Part shown: in pieces, positions 18,878 to 26,856 of the stretch
Layout: the number at the start of each line of letters is the position of its first letter
How positions within the stretch are numbered: the stretch's first letter is position 1
NCBI GenBank assembly: GCA_037133475.1
Contig: JBAXOB010000018.1
Location: 1 to 64,000 of the forward strand
Direction: 5' to 3'
Origin: CAIVAT01 sp037133475
Lineage (GTDB): Bacteria; Bacteroidota; Bacteroidia; Bacteroidales; FEN-979
DNA: 64,000 nt
Program-made: the position numbers and the translations under genes
Notes under the pieces: model-generated
Database searches by the model: none
Told to the model about the DNA's origin: nothing
The model's input: only the letters and a program-made list of their open reading frames with translations

Positions 18878-21436
18878 TTACCGGGTCTTTACCAGTTTTG
18901 CATGTAGATTCACCCCGTTTTTCGAAAATAGCTGCAGGGTATAGAGCCCTTCAGACAATCCGGAGGTTGGAATATTGATAAGGTTGTTGCCGTTTTGCAG
19001 CACAATCTCACGGGTGGATAAAAGCTGACCGGCCAGGTTGAAAATTTCCGCAGTTACCGTCATTGCCTGTTTCATGTCAATACTGACGAAAAGATGATCG
19101 GTAACCGGGTTGGGATAGACTGACCATTGCGTAACCTGCGAGGCAACATCATGGATGCCCTGGATGTTTTTGCCTGTAAAGGTCATGACCACATCCGCAT
19201 GAGGTTTGGCGGCAGAGATCACGATCATGATATTATCGCTGGTTATCCCCGGCATTTCAGGGTGGAGATAATAGGTGCCATAGGCCAGAGTTGGGAAGTT
19301 GAAAGCTCCGACGGTGGAAACCTTTGCAAAACCGATCGGCTGACCCAGGCTGTTCTTCAGGATCATATTGATCTTGTCAAGCATGGCGCCGCTGACATCG
19401 CCCATATTGATCTGGCCTGATGCAGAACCCGGTCCGCCGGTCAGCTGATCGGATGGTACGAGATGAATGTTGTACGGATTGTTCGGCGTTCCCAGTGTAA
19501 TAAGCGTTGCCTGCTGCCAGTTGATCACATTGCCAAAATAGGTTGGCAGGAAACCGTTTGAATCGGTCGGGATAGCCAGGATGTAGTAACTTCCGGAAGG
19601 AACGGTTGTGAAATAATATACCCCGTTTGAATCGAGCGTCGAAACCGCTACATAGGGCTGGTAAGTCGAGGTAGTATCAAACGAGAAGATCATCGCCATC
19701 CCCTGGGTGATGGGGAAGTTGCCGGCAAAGACCTGTCCGTAGACCTGGTGGAAATTGGTGCTGTCCTGCACGATCACATTCTGGCAGAGGGTACTGGTGC
19801 AGTTGTTGCCTGAAATAGTCAGACAAACGGCGTAAGACCCGACGTTTGCATAGGTATGTAGCGGGTTTTGGATTGCGGAGGTTGTCCCGTCGCCGAAATT
19901 CCACATCCATGCGGTCGGGTTTCCTGTCGACAAATCGCTGAACTGAACGGCCCTGAAGGTTGGAGGTGTGCAGGTAAAGGTGAAGTTTGCCTGGCAGCCT
20001 GGATTGCCGCCGATTACAACTGTTTTACAGGTGTTGTCAAAACAGCTGCTGTCGGCGCCATGGATGGTGAGACAAACGGTATAGGTTCCAGGGGCCGAAA
20101 ATAGATGGACTGGGTTTTGTGCGGTTGATGAATTTTGTGTTCCCGAAGCTGGATCCCCGAAACTCCATACCCATGAAGTGATGGGGCCGCCGCCGGCTGC
20201 CTGCGACAGATCGATAAACTGCGTCGGGTTGGTGATGTTGGTCGAATCGGTCCAGGCGAAATTGGCCAGACAGGTATTGCTGACACCGGTATAAATGGTG
20301 TCGCAGGTATGGTCATAGCAGAGGCTGTCGCTGTAGATCGACAAACAGGCCATGTGGACAAGCGCTGACCCTGCGTAGGTATGGGTGACATTGGGGCTGG
20401 CAGGCGGGGTGACCGTCTGGACCAAACCATCGCCAAAATCCCAGATCCACATGGTGATATTGTTGGATGAGATTGACTGGTCAAGAAAATGGATGGTACC
20501 GGCGGTACCCGCAGTGTCGGCATAATAGGTGAACTTGGCGTGGCAGCCACCTCCGGAACCGACAACTACAGAGGAACAGAACATATCCTGGCAGGTGCTG
20601 TCGGAACCCTGGATGCTCAGGCAAACGGTAAAGGTGCCATAAGATGCATAGGTATGTACGACGTTCGGATTTGACGGGAATGTGACTGTCTGCGTTGATC
20701 CGTCGCCAAAGTTCCAGGTCCAGTGTGTGATATGTCCTGTGCCTGCGGTGGATTGGTCAAGAAAATGAATGGTGTTGGCCGAGGTGGTGGTATCGGTATA
20801 ATAGGTGAACTGGGCGTTGCAATTACCCCCGTTAGAGATCTGCAGTGTCAGGCAGGTGGTGCTGGAACAGCCTGCCGCTCCCTGGATGGTAAGGCATACA
20901 TTGTAGGTGCCGGGCAGTGTGAAAATGTGGGTTGGATTTTGCAGGGTTGAGGTGTTGTTGGCGCCACTGGCCGCATCGCCAAAGTTCCAGAGCCAGGCGA
21001 CAATGGTTTGTGTACCCGACGAAAGGTCGGTGAACTGCACCATGTTGCCGCTCCCTATACTGTAAGTGAATGCCGCCTGGCAGCCTCCTGCACCGGTGTT
21101 GCAGATCGAAAATGTCGAGGTGTGCGACTGGTAGGGGGTGAAATTCCATACATCCGAATGCATGATATTGTTGCAATCCAGTGTCTCGATATAGAGGGTC
21201 CCCGTCGTGCCTAAGGTAACCGGTATGGTGTCGACAAAAAACCCGCTGGCATTGGTGTTTACCACCTTGTAATAGACAAACCCGGAGGTTGAATCGGAGA
21301 GGATCGTTACGGCATGGTTAGGAATGGGGTTCCCGCTGGCAAGATCCGTGACGGTGCCTTGAACTGTTACAAAGCCCTGCGAAAATGCAGGAACGATGAG
21401 TAACAGGAACAGGATCTGGAAAAGTAACTTTTTCAT
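18878..21436 (-). CDS. Secreted PKD-repeat protein with T9SS type A sorting domain
   Basis: The 852-residue protein has a signal peptide (KKLLFQILFLLLIVPAFSQG), a carboxypeptidase-regulatory-like sandwich (about 22-115), five PKD domains (119-555, each with the WxFGD core), a second regulatory-like sandwich (about 565-640) and a C-terminal T9SS sorting domain from about 770 (VYPNPVTDHLFV, with AGQLLSTREI and the end KLVKTR). It is therefore exported to the cell surface or medium. No catalytic domain is seen, so an adhesive or structural role is likely. Every PKD unit begins with a Cys before an Ala-x-Phe and ends with a Cys. It lies 112 bases after the sigma-factor/barrel gene pair and may belong to the same regulon. 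Confidence 0.92.
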   Translation of the reverse strand: MKKLLFQILFLLLIVPAFSQGFVTVQGTVTDLASGNPIPNHAVTILSDSTSGFVYYKVVNTNASGFFVDTIPVTLGTTGTLYIETLDCNNIMHSDVWNFTPYQSHTSTFSICNTGAGGCQAAFTYSIGSGNMVQFTDLSSGTQTIVAWLWNFGDAASGANNTSTLQNPTHIFTLPGTYNVCLTIQGAAGCSSTTCLTLQISNGGNCNAQFTYYTDTTTSANTIHFLDQSTAGTGHITHWTWNFGDGSTQTVTFPSNPNVVHTYASYGTFTVCLSIQGSDSTCQDMFCSSVVVGSGGGCHAKFTYYADTAGTAGTIHFLDQSISSNNITMWIWDFGDGLVQTVTPPASPNVTHTYAGSALVHMACLSIYSDSLCYDHTCDTIYTGVSNTCLANFAWTDSTNITNPTQFIDLSQAAGGGPITSWVWSFGDPASGTQNSSTAQNPVHLFSAPGTYTVCLTIHGADSSCFDNTCKTVVIGGNPGCQANFTFTCTPPTFRAVQFSDLSTGNPTAWMWNFGDGTTSAIQNPLHTYANVGSYAVCLTISGNNCTSTLCQNVIVQDSTNFHQVYGQVFAGNFPITQGMAMIFSFDTTSTYQPYVAVSTLDSNGVYYFTTVPSGSYYILAIPTDSNGFLPTYFGNVINWQQATLITLGTPNNPYNIHLVPSDQLTGGPGSASGQINMGDVSGAMLDKINMILKNSLGQPIGFAKVSTVGAFNFPTLAYGTYYLHPEMPGITSDNIMIVISAAKPHADVVMTFTGKNIQGIHDVASQVTQWSVYPNPVTDHLFVSIDMKQAMTVTAEIFNLAGQLLSTREIVLQNGNNLINIPTSGLSEGLYTLQLFSKNGVNLHAKLVKTR
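19772..21082 (-). repeat. Five tandem PKD-domain repeats
   Basis: Five units of about 75-92 codons encode PKD domains starting at residues 119, 206, 298, 389 and 481. They share the CxAxF start, a LDQS/TDLS turn, the W-x-FGD motif, NPxHxF/HTY and CLTI/CLSI. Units 2 and 3 are the most alike (FTYY-DT, TIHFLDQS, QTVT-P-NV), which suggests a recent duplication; DNA identity has drifted, so the array is not an unstable short repeat. Confidence 0.85.
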
Positions 21437-21548
21437 AATGTTTGGTTTATTAATGAGTAAATATAATGTTTTTTTTAGAAAGGGTTCCGGACGTTTTCTG
21501 ATACATTAACCCGCAGAACAAAAATGGTTGCCCGGTTTTTTTGTTTTT

Positions 21549-22982
21549 TCAGAATTCTATTTTTAATGCAGCCCTGAAACCAATTGACCATGGCTTAAGG
21601 GCAGGCTCCGGATTTTCGTACACCGAGTTGAAATAGTACCTGACTTCAGGTTCCACCTCAAACCGGAGTTCCTTTGTCAGCCGGAATACCGTGTTCAGTC
21701 CGGCCATGGCCTGCCAGTTCAGGCTTACCTGTCCCGGGGAGACGTCGTTGATGCTGATAATGCGCTTGGTCCCGGGGTCAAAGGCAGCCGATAACTGTTT
21801 CGAGGAGAGCAGGACCGACATTACCGGCCCTACGGTAAATCCCATCGAAATCTTTTCCGACTGCCAGAAATCGTAGCCCATGATCATGGGCACCTGGAGA
21901 TAAATATGCTGTTTGACCACCCGTAAATTCTCGAGTTTCATCAGGCTGTCCCAAACCGATTTTCGCGACATGTACATGGTAGGGATGTAATTTTTTGCCG
22001 GAGGGCTCCATTTGAATTCGATCGAGTCAAGTTTATAATAGCTTCCCAGGAACTCGTTATAGGCTACGCTTAGTTCGTTGGTGCCCTTGTTAACGGATAG
22101 GCCGGCTCCCGTGCGGATGGAAAATCTGCCAAAATGGAAAGTGCCTTCGATCCCGAAATTATTGACAAACTTGTTTCCCTCGATGGTCTTGAACATCCAT
22201 TCAGGGCTGTAATACACACCTAATGAAGGGGTGATCATGCTTTTCCTGCTGCCTTTTTTTTGCGTTGTTTCATGGGCGCCTTTCGCCGGGGTGACCAATG
22301 TATCCGGTTTGCGGGCAAGGGTATTGGGAACTGTGCTTTTTCCAGGCGCATCAACTGATGGCGTTTCCTGCTGGCTGGCAGCCGGGGTTAGCCCCGGTTG
22401 CAGCGGATTGGCTTCAACAGTGGCCGGTGGTGTGGTCGCCTGTCCCTGGAGAGAGGATCCATCAGGGTTAGCAGATGGAGGGGTGCCGGTTGAGGCATAT
22501 TGGCTGGTTTCAGGCTGGTTTCCGGCACCCTGTAAAACGGATTGATCGGGTGCACTTTGCAAGGGATAACCGGGTTGATTTTTCTCTGTCTGCCGGGATA
22601 TTATCTCTGAAGATAAATTTTGCGCATGTTTTTTTTCTGTTGACTTTCCGGTAAGAGGTTCAGGTTGAACACAGGTTGTTACCTGGTTGATTTGGGTTTT
22701 AGGCATAACTGCCGCTGTTGATGCTTTCACAGGGGCCGGATTATTGTTGCCGGTTGAAATGGCAGGCCACTCCTTGTTTGCGTACCAGAAAAGGATACCC
22801 ATGGCGGTCAGTCCCGCGAGCAGGGAGAGGATGATCATACCGGACCGCCCCTTTTTTTCTGCGGGAGGCAGTTGCATTGCATCCATCAGGAACGCCCTCC
22901 TGGCATCCTCTGATGGCGTTATCCGGTGATCTTTCAGTGCATCCCTGAGCAGGTCGTCGGGTGGAACCTTATACTTTTTCAT
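21549..22982 (-). CDS. Inner-membrane-anchored protein with C-terminal outer-membrane beta-barrel; sigma-factor partner
   Basis: The 477-residue protein has a short charged cytoplasmic head (about residues 1-47: VPPDDLLRDALKDHRITPSEDARRAFL), one transmembrane helix (GMIILSLLAGLTAMGILFWYA, about 48-68), a long Pro/Thr/Gln-rich linker (about 75-235) and a C-terminal domain of amphipathic strands (FGIEGTFHFGRFSIRTGAGLS, ending in RAALKIEF) like the porin/PorT-type outer-membrane barrels. Its start codon lies inside the ECF sigma gene (14-base overlap), so the two are translationally coupled. The head may bind the sigma factor as an anti-sigma or regulator. Function is inferred from layout and position; no characterised homologue is recognised. 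Confidence 0.72.
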   Translation of the reverse strand: MKKYKVPPDDLLRDALKDHRITPSEDARRAFLMDAMQLPPAEKKGRSGMIILSLLAGLTAMGILFWYANKEWPAISTGNNNPAPVKASTAAVMPKTQINQVTTCVQPEPLTGKSTEKKHAQNLSSEIISRQTEKNQPGYPLQSAPDQSVLQGAGNQPETSQYASTGTPPSANPDGSSLQGQATTPPATVEANPLQPGLTPAASQQETPSVDAPGKSTVPNTLARKPDTLVTPAKGAHETTQKKGSRKSMITPSLGVYYSPEWMFKTIEGNKFVNNFGIEGTFHFGRFSIRTGAGLSVNKGTNELSVAYNEFLGSYYKLDSIEFKWSPPAKNYIPTMYMSRKSVWDSLMKLENLRVVKQHIYLQVPMIMGYDFWQSEKISMGFTVGPVMSVLLSSKQLSAAFDPGTKRIISINDVSPGQVSLNWQAMAGLNTVFRLTKELRFEVEPEVRYYFNSVYENPEPALKPWSIGFRAALKIEF

Positions 22983-23553
22983 AGGTCGGCGATATTTTTA
23001 TATTGACCAGCTGATCCATTTTTTTTCTGAGCAAGCCGCGTGCTTTCGACAATTGCGACTTGGAGGTGTTCTCCGAGCAGCCCAGGAGACCGGCGATCTC
23101 CTTATGCCCGTATTGTTCAAAAACAAAGAGGTTGAAAACCGTCCTGTAGCCCGCCGGAAGTTCACAGATAAGCTCGAGGATCTTTTCCCTGCTGATCTTC
23201 AGGTAAACCTCCTCCGGGTCGGCAACCGCTTCGTCGTGGAAATCAATCTTGTCCTGGACCAGGTCGATATCCAGGAAGTTTTTCTCCTTTGACCTGTCGC
23301 GCAGGAAGTTCAGCGCGGTATTGACCATGATTCGTTTCATCCAGGCTTCCAGCGAGCCGTCGGCCCTCATTTTAAAGGTATGGATCTTCTGGATGATTTT
23401 CAGGAAACCATCGTGCAGAATATCCTCTGCATCATCCCGGTTTCCGCTGTAACGAAAGCAGACACCCAGCAACGACGGCGCATAGCTGTCGTACAATGTC
23501 CCGATGGCGGTGACATCCCTTGCTATGGCTTTCTTTATGAGGGCTTCCTCCAC
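22969..23553 (-). CDS. RNA polymerase sigma factor, ECF subfamily
   Basis: A 194-residue ECF sigma-70 factor. Region 2 reads FRYSGNRDDAEDILHDGFLKIIQKIHTFK (core binding and -10 recognition) and region 4 reads GYRTVFNLFVFEQYGHKEIAGLLGCSENTSKSQLSKAR (helix-turn-helix for the -35 element), with LEAWMKRIMVNTALNFLR between. Group 2-type regions 1 and 3 are absent, as expected. It overlaps the next gene, which encodes a membrane-anchored barrel protein, by 14 bases; in Bacteroidota ECF factors are usually paired with a membrane regulator. Targets are unknown, but the PKD/T9SS gene just downstream is a candidate. Confidence 0.95.
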   Translation of the reverse strand: MEEALIKKAIARDVTAIGTLYDSYAPSLLGVCFRYSGNRDDAEDILHDGFLKIIQKIHTFKMRADGSLEAWMKRIMVNTALNFLRDRSKEKNFLDIDLVQDKIDFHDEAVADPEEVYLKISREKILELICELPAGYRTVFNLFVFEQYGHKEIAGLLGCSENTSKSQLSKARGLLRKKMDQLVNIKISPTYEKV

Positions 23554-23612
23554 GTGATTGTATTATCCTGCATAAAGATAACCCGGCAGGTCGCAAAGGT
23601 TGCCTTGACAGT

Positions 23613-23652
23613 CAAAAAAAAAGAGGCTGAAGGAAATATTCCAACAGCCTCT
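23613..23652 (-). terminator. Rho-independent terminator of hppA
   Basis: The minus strand shows an 8-bp stem (AGAGGCTG/CAGCCTCT), with GGAA/TTCC able to extend pairing in the loop, followed by a run of T. It lies 21 bases after the hppA stop codon and before the sigma-factor gene. Confidence 0.85.
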
Positions 23653-23672
23653 CCTTTGCAAGTAGGTGAAAG

Positions 23673-26093
23673 TTAGTCTTTAATACGCATTTTATAGAAT
23701 GAACGATATACAAAATAAAGGGCAACAGCAAAGAATGCAAGTCCGATATAATGGGCAATGGGTCTGAAATGTTCCGATAATGCAATTTCCATAGCCAGCA
23801 GCCCGAAGAGGGTAGTGAACTTGATGATGGGGTTCATGGCTACTGAAGAGGTGTCCTTGAAAGGGTCGCCAACGGTGTCGCCAACAACGGAAGCGGCGTG
23901 CAGGTCGGTTCCCTTTTCTTTCATATCAACCTCAATCACCTTTTTGGCGTTATCCCAGGCTCCCCCGGCATTGGCCATGAAAATGGCCTGGTATAAACCG
24001 AAGAAAGCAATTGAAATCAGGTAACTGACAAACAGCGACACAGGCAGGGCAAAACTCAGTTTTTCTGCACCGGTCATCGAATCTGTCAATCCTGTCGGTG
24101 AAGAGAGGAAGGCGAAAGCCAGGGCAAAGGAGAAAATGGCGATAAAGATATTTAACATCCCCTTCTGGGCATACAGGGTACAGATCTGAACCACCTCTTT
24201 CGATTTGGCGGTATCGGCCTTCTTGGGGGCGTTGGGGTCGAGGTTGATGTTGTTCTTGATATAGGCAACCGCACGGCTTGCACCCGTGGTAACAGCCTGG
24301 ATGGATGCTCCGCTGAACCAGTAAATAACAGCTCCGCCCAGTAAAAATCCAAGAATCGTATAGGGGTTGAGCAGGTTCAGGATCTGTTCCGGCTCGATTC
24401 CCAGCGATTTCTTGATCACCAGGATAAGGGAGAAGATCATGGTGGTGGCGCCTACAACGGCCGTGCCGATTAAAACCGGTTTTGCCGTGGCCTTGAAGGT
24501 GTTGCCGGCTCCGTCGTTTGCTTCCAGGTAGTGTTTCGATTTTTCGAAATCGGGTTTGAATCCGAAATCGCGTTCAATCTCTGCGCTGATTCCCGGGATC
24601 TCTTCGATCAGGGAAAGCTCATAAATTGACTGGGCGTTGTCGGTAACAGGACCGTAGCTGTCAACGGCAATGGTAACCGGGCCCATGCCGAGCATACCGA
24701 AGGCGACGAGTCCGAAGGCAAAGATCGAAGGATAGATCATGAATCCGCTCAATCCAAAGGTGCTTGCAAAATAGGCAATGAACATCAGCAGGAAAAAAAC
24801 CATACCCTGCCAGAAGGCGCTGAAATTGCCGGCCACCAAGCCTGAAAGGATATTAAGCGAAGCGCCGCCCTCCTGCGATGCAACCACCACCTCATTTACG
24901 TGGGTTGATTTGGGGCTGGTGAAGAGTTTCGTGAATTCGGGGATCAGCGCGGCGCCCAGGGTTCCGGCGGAGATGATCACCGACAGGGTAATCCAGAGAT
25001 TGTCGGGCAGATTGCTGATGGTCAGGTAGCTGATAACAAAGGTAACGGCAATGGATAACAGGGAGGTGATCCATACCAGGGCGGTAAGCGGTTTCTCGAA
25101 ATCAAGGTCATCCACGTTGCTGTACCTGGCTTTGCTGATGGCGCCATTGATCCAGAAGGCTACGATTGAGGTGATGATCATGAAAATTCTCATGACAAAG
25201 ATCCAGGTTAACAGTTGTACCTGGACTTCAGGTTTGAAAACAGCCAGTACGATAAAGGAAATCAGGGCAACGCCGGTAACGCCGTAGGTTTCAAAACCGT
25301 CGGCAGTCGGGCCAACACTGTCGCCAGCGTTATCACCGACACAGTCGGCAATGGTTCCGGGGTTCCTGGGATCGTCTTCCCCGATTTTGAAGATTACCTT
25401 CATCAGGTCGGAGCCGATATCGGCGATTTTCGTAAAGATACCGCCTGCGATTCTCAGTGCGGATGCGCCAAGCGATTCGCCGATGGCAAACCCGATGAAA
25501 CTTGCGCCGGCATATTCGCCGGGAACAAACATCAGGATGATCAGCATCATGATCAGTTCGAGGGAAATTAATACGACCCCGATGCTCATCCCTGCATTCA
25601 GAGGAATATTGAGCAGTTTGATCGGTTTTCTTTCGAGCGAGGCAAAGGCCATGCGCGCATTGGCCAGGGTGTTCATCCTGATACCGAACCAGGCAACGCT
25701 GTAGGAACCAAGGATCCCGATTACGGTCCATCCCAGGATCATCAATACACCTCCGATTCCAAAATGGGCATCTGAAAGCCATCCGAAATAGAAGGCTACG
25801 GCCGAGCCGATAAATGCAAAAAGAATCATTAAGAATTTTCCCTGCTGGAAAAGATAGGTCTTGGCGGTTTCAAAAATAACCTGTGCAACATCCAGCATGG
25901 ATTTATGGGCACCGATTTTTTTAACTTTCAAAAATTGAAATAACCCGAACATGAAACCAGCAAAGGTTATTAAAAAGCCCCAGTAAAGGAGCGATTGGTC
26001 TTTAATCCCGGCTGGAATTACTAGATTTGCCTCACTTGCCATCATTATAAATGGCAAAAACAAGCCCGTGAGAAGAGCAATGGTTCTTTTCAT
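23673..26093 (-). CDS. hppA: Membrane-bound ion-translocating pyrophosphatase, divergent type
   Basis: An 806-residue polytopic pump (about 16 membrane helices) that couples pyrophosphate hydrolysis to H+ and/or Na+ export. Substrate-binding motifs: DIGSDL (residues 225-230), EDDPRNPGTIADCVGDNAGD (239-258), DSYGPVTDNAQSI (478-490) and VGDTVGDPFKDTS (737-749). Lys534 in GNTFKATAKP sits at the place where K+-independent enzymes carry Lys and K+-dependent ones Ala. It departs from the canonical family: ADVGADLVGKVE is replaced by ADIGSDLMKVIF and VAGMGADLFES by SVGPTADGFET, and it is longer than the usual 660-770 residues. Glu268 keeps the semi-conserved helix-6 acid. Ion specificity cannot be fixed by eye. 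Confidence 0.94.
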   Translation of the reverse strand: MKRTIALLTGLFLPFIMMASEANLVIPAGIKDQSLLYWGFLITFAGFMFGLFQFLKVKKIGAHKSMLDVAQVIFETAKTYLFQQGKFLMILFAFIGSAVAFYFGWLSDAHFGIGGVLMILGWTVIGILGSYSVAWFGIRMNTLANARMAFASLERKPIKLLNIPLNAGMSIGVVLISLELIMMLIILMFVPGEYAGASFIGFAIGESLGASALRIAGGIFTKIADIGSDLMKVIFKIGEDDPRNPGTIADCVGDNAGDSVGPTADGFETYGVTGVALISFIVLAVFKPEVQVQLLTWIFVMRIFMIITSIVAFWINGAISKARYSNVDDLDFEKPLTALVWITSLLSIAVTFVISYLTISNLPDNLWITLSVIISAGTLGAALIPEFTKLFTSPKSTHVNEVVVASQEGGASLNILSGLVAGNFSAFWQGMVFFLLMFIAYFASTFGLSGFMIYPSIFAFGLVAFGMLGMGPVTIAVDSYGPVTDNAQSIYELSLIEEIPGISAEIERDFGFKPDFEKSKHYLEANDGAGNTFKATAKPVLIGTAVVGATTMIFSLILVIKKSLGIEPEQILNLLNPYTILGFLLGGAVIYWFSGASIQAVTTGASRAVAYIKNNINLDPNAPKKADTAKSKEVVQICTLYAQKGMLNIFIAIFSFALAFAFLSSPTGLTDSMTGAEKLSFALPVSLFVSYLISIAFFGLYQAIFMANAGGAWDNAKKVIEVDMKEKGTDLHAASVVGDTVGDPFKDTSSVAMNPIIKFTTLFGLLAMEIALSEHFRPIAHYIGLAFFAVALYFVYRSFYKMRIKD

Positions 26094-26123
26094 ATTTACC
26101 CGTTTAATTATTTAGACTTTTCA

Positions 26124-26131
26124 CAAAATTA
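26124..26131 (-). promoter_or_regulatory. Candidate -7 box of hppA
   Basis: On the minus strand TAATTTTG, ending 31 bases before the hppA ATG, fits TAnnTTTG. No TTG at 19-20 bases is seen. Confidence 0.42.
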
Positions 26132-26169
26132 TAAAGATTTTTTGAAAACATATAATTTTTAAACATCTT

Positions 26170-26200
26170 TTGTCTGTTAGGGAAAATTCCCGTAGGTTTG
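26170..26200 (+). promoter_or_regulatory. Promoter of the DUF151/UVR gene
   Basis: TTG (26170-26172), a 20-base spacer and TAGGTTTG (26193-26200) match the Bacteroidota promoter. The mRNA would start near 26207, 20 bases before the ATG at 26227, so an in-frame ATG at 26170 cannot be the start. Confidence 0.62.
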
Positions 26201-26226
26201 TATTTGGGAAATGCCCGGAGCAGAAA

Positions 26227-26811
26227 ATGGAAAAAATCAGGTTGGATATCATCGGAATGTCTTACAGCCAGTCGCAAAGCGGGGCCTATGCCCTGATCCT
26301 GGGCGAACATGACGGTAAGCGCAGGTTGCCCATCATCATTGGTGGTTTTGAGGCCCAGGCCATCGCCATCGAACTGGAGAAAATCAGGACTCCCCGCCCT
26401 CTGACCCATGATCTCTTTAAATCCTTTGCCGATGTTTACCATATTACTGTGTCGGAAGTGGTGATCAACAAGTTCAGCGAAGGGGTATTCTATGCAAAAC
26501 TGGTTTGCTTTGACGGGAAGGTTGAACAGGAGGTCGATTCCCGGACCTCGGATGCCATCGCACTTGCCCTGCGTTTTGGCTGCCCGGTATATACCTACGA
26601 AAGTATCATGGTGGCCGCCGGAATCCTGATGGAGGAAGATGCCGAACTTTCGAGACCCGAAGAACACCAGTCTGATGCCGAAAACCAGCAATCGCAGTCA
26701 TACGCGGATTCAACGCCCGAAGAGTTGCAGGAATTGCTTCAGAGTGCCATTGAAAGTGAAGACTATGAAAAAGCCTCCAAAATCAGGGATGAATTAAACA
26801 AGCGAAAGTAA
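26227..26811 (+). CDS. DUF151 bifunctional-nuclease-family protein with C-terminal UVR motif
   Basis: A 194-residue cytosolic protein. The first 135 residues form the DUF151 domain (VKIRLDIIGMS-like start, AYALILGEHDGKRRLPIIIGGFEAQAI, DSRTSDAIALALRFGCPVY), a fold for which plant and Mycobacterium members have reported nuclease activity. After an acidic, Gln/Ser-rich linker, the last 35 residues (LQELLQSAIESEDYEKASKIRDEL) match a UVR motif, the helical hairpin through which UvrB, UvrC and Clp-type proteins contact partners. ATG 26227 is chosen because the promoter reads from about 26207. The combination is common in this phylum but its role is unknown. It stands 45 bases before the transporter gene. 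Confidence 0.86.
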   Translation: MEKIRLDIIGMSYSQSQSGAYALILGEHDGKRRLPIIIGGFEAQAIAIELEKIRTPRPLTHDLFKSFADVYHITVSEVVINKFSEGVFYAKLVCFDGKVEQEVDSRTSDAIALALRFGCPVYTYESIMVAAGILMEEDAELSRPEEHQSDAENQQSQSYADSTPEELQELLQSAIESEDYEKASKIRDELNKRK

Positions 26812-26856
26812 TCTCCCTCCCCACCTGTTTTTCTGAAATTTATAAAACAACAACGC

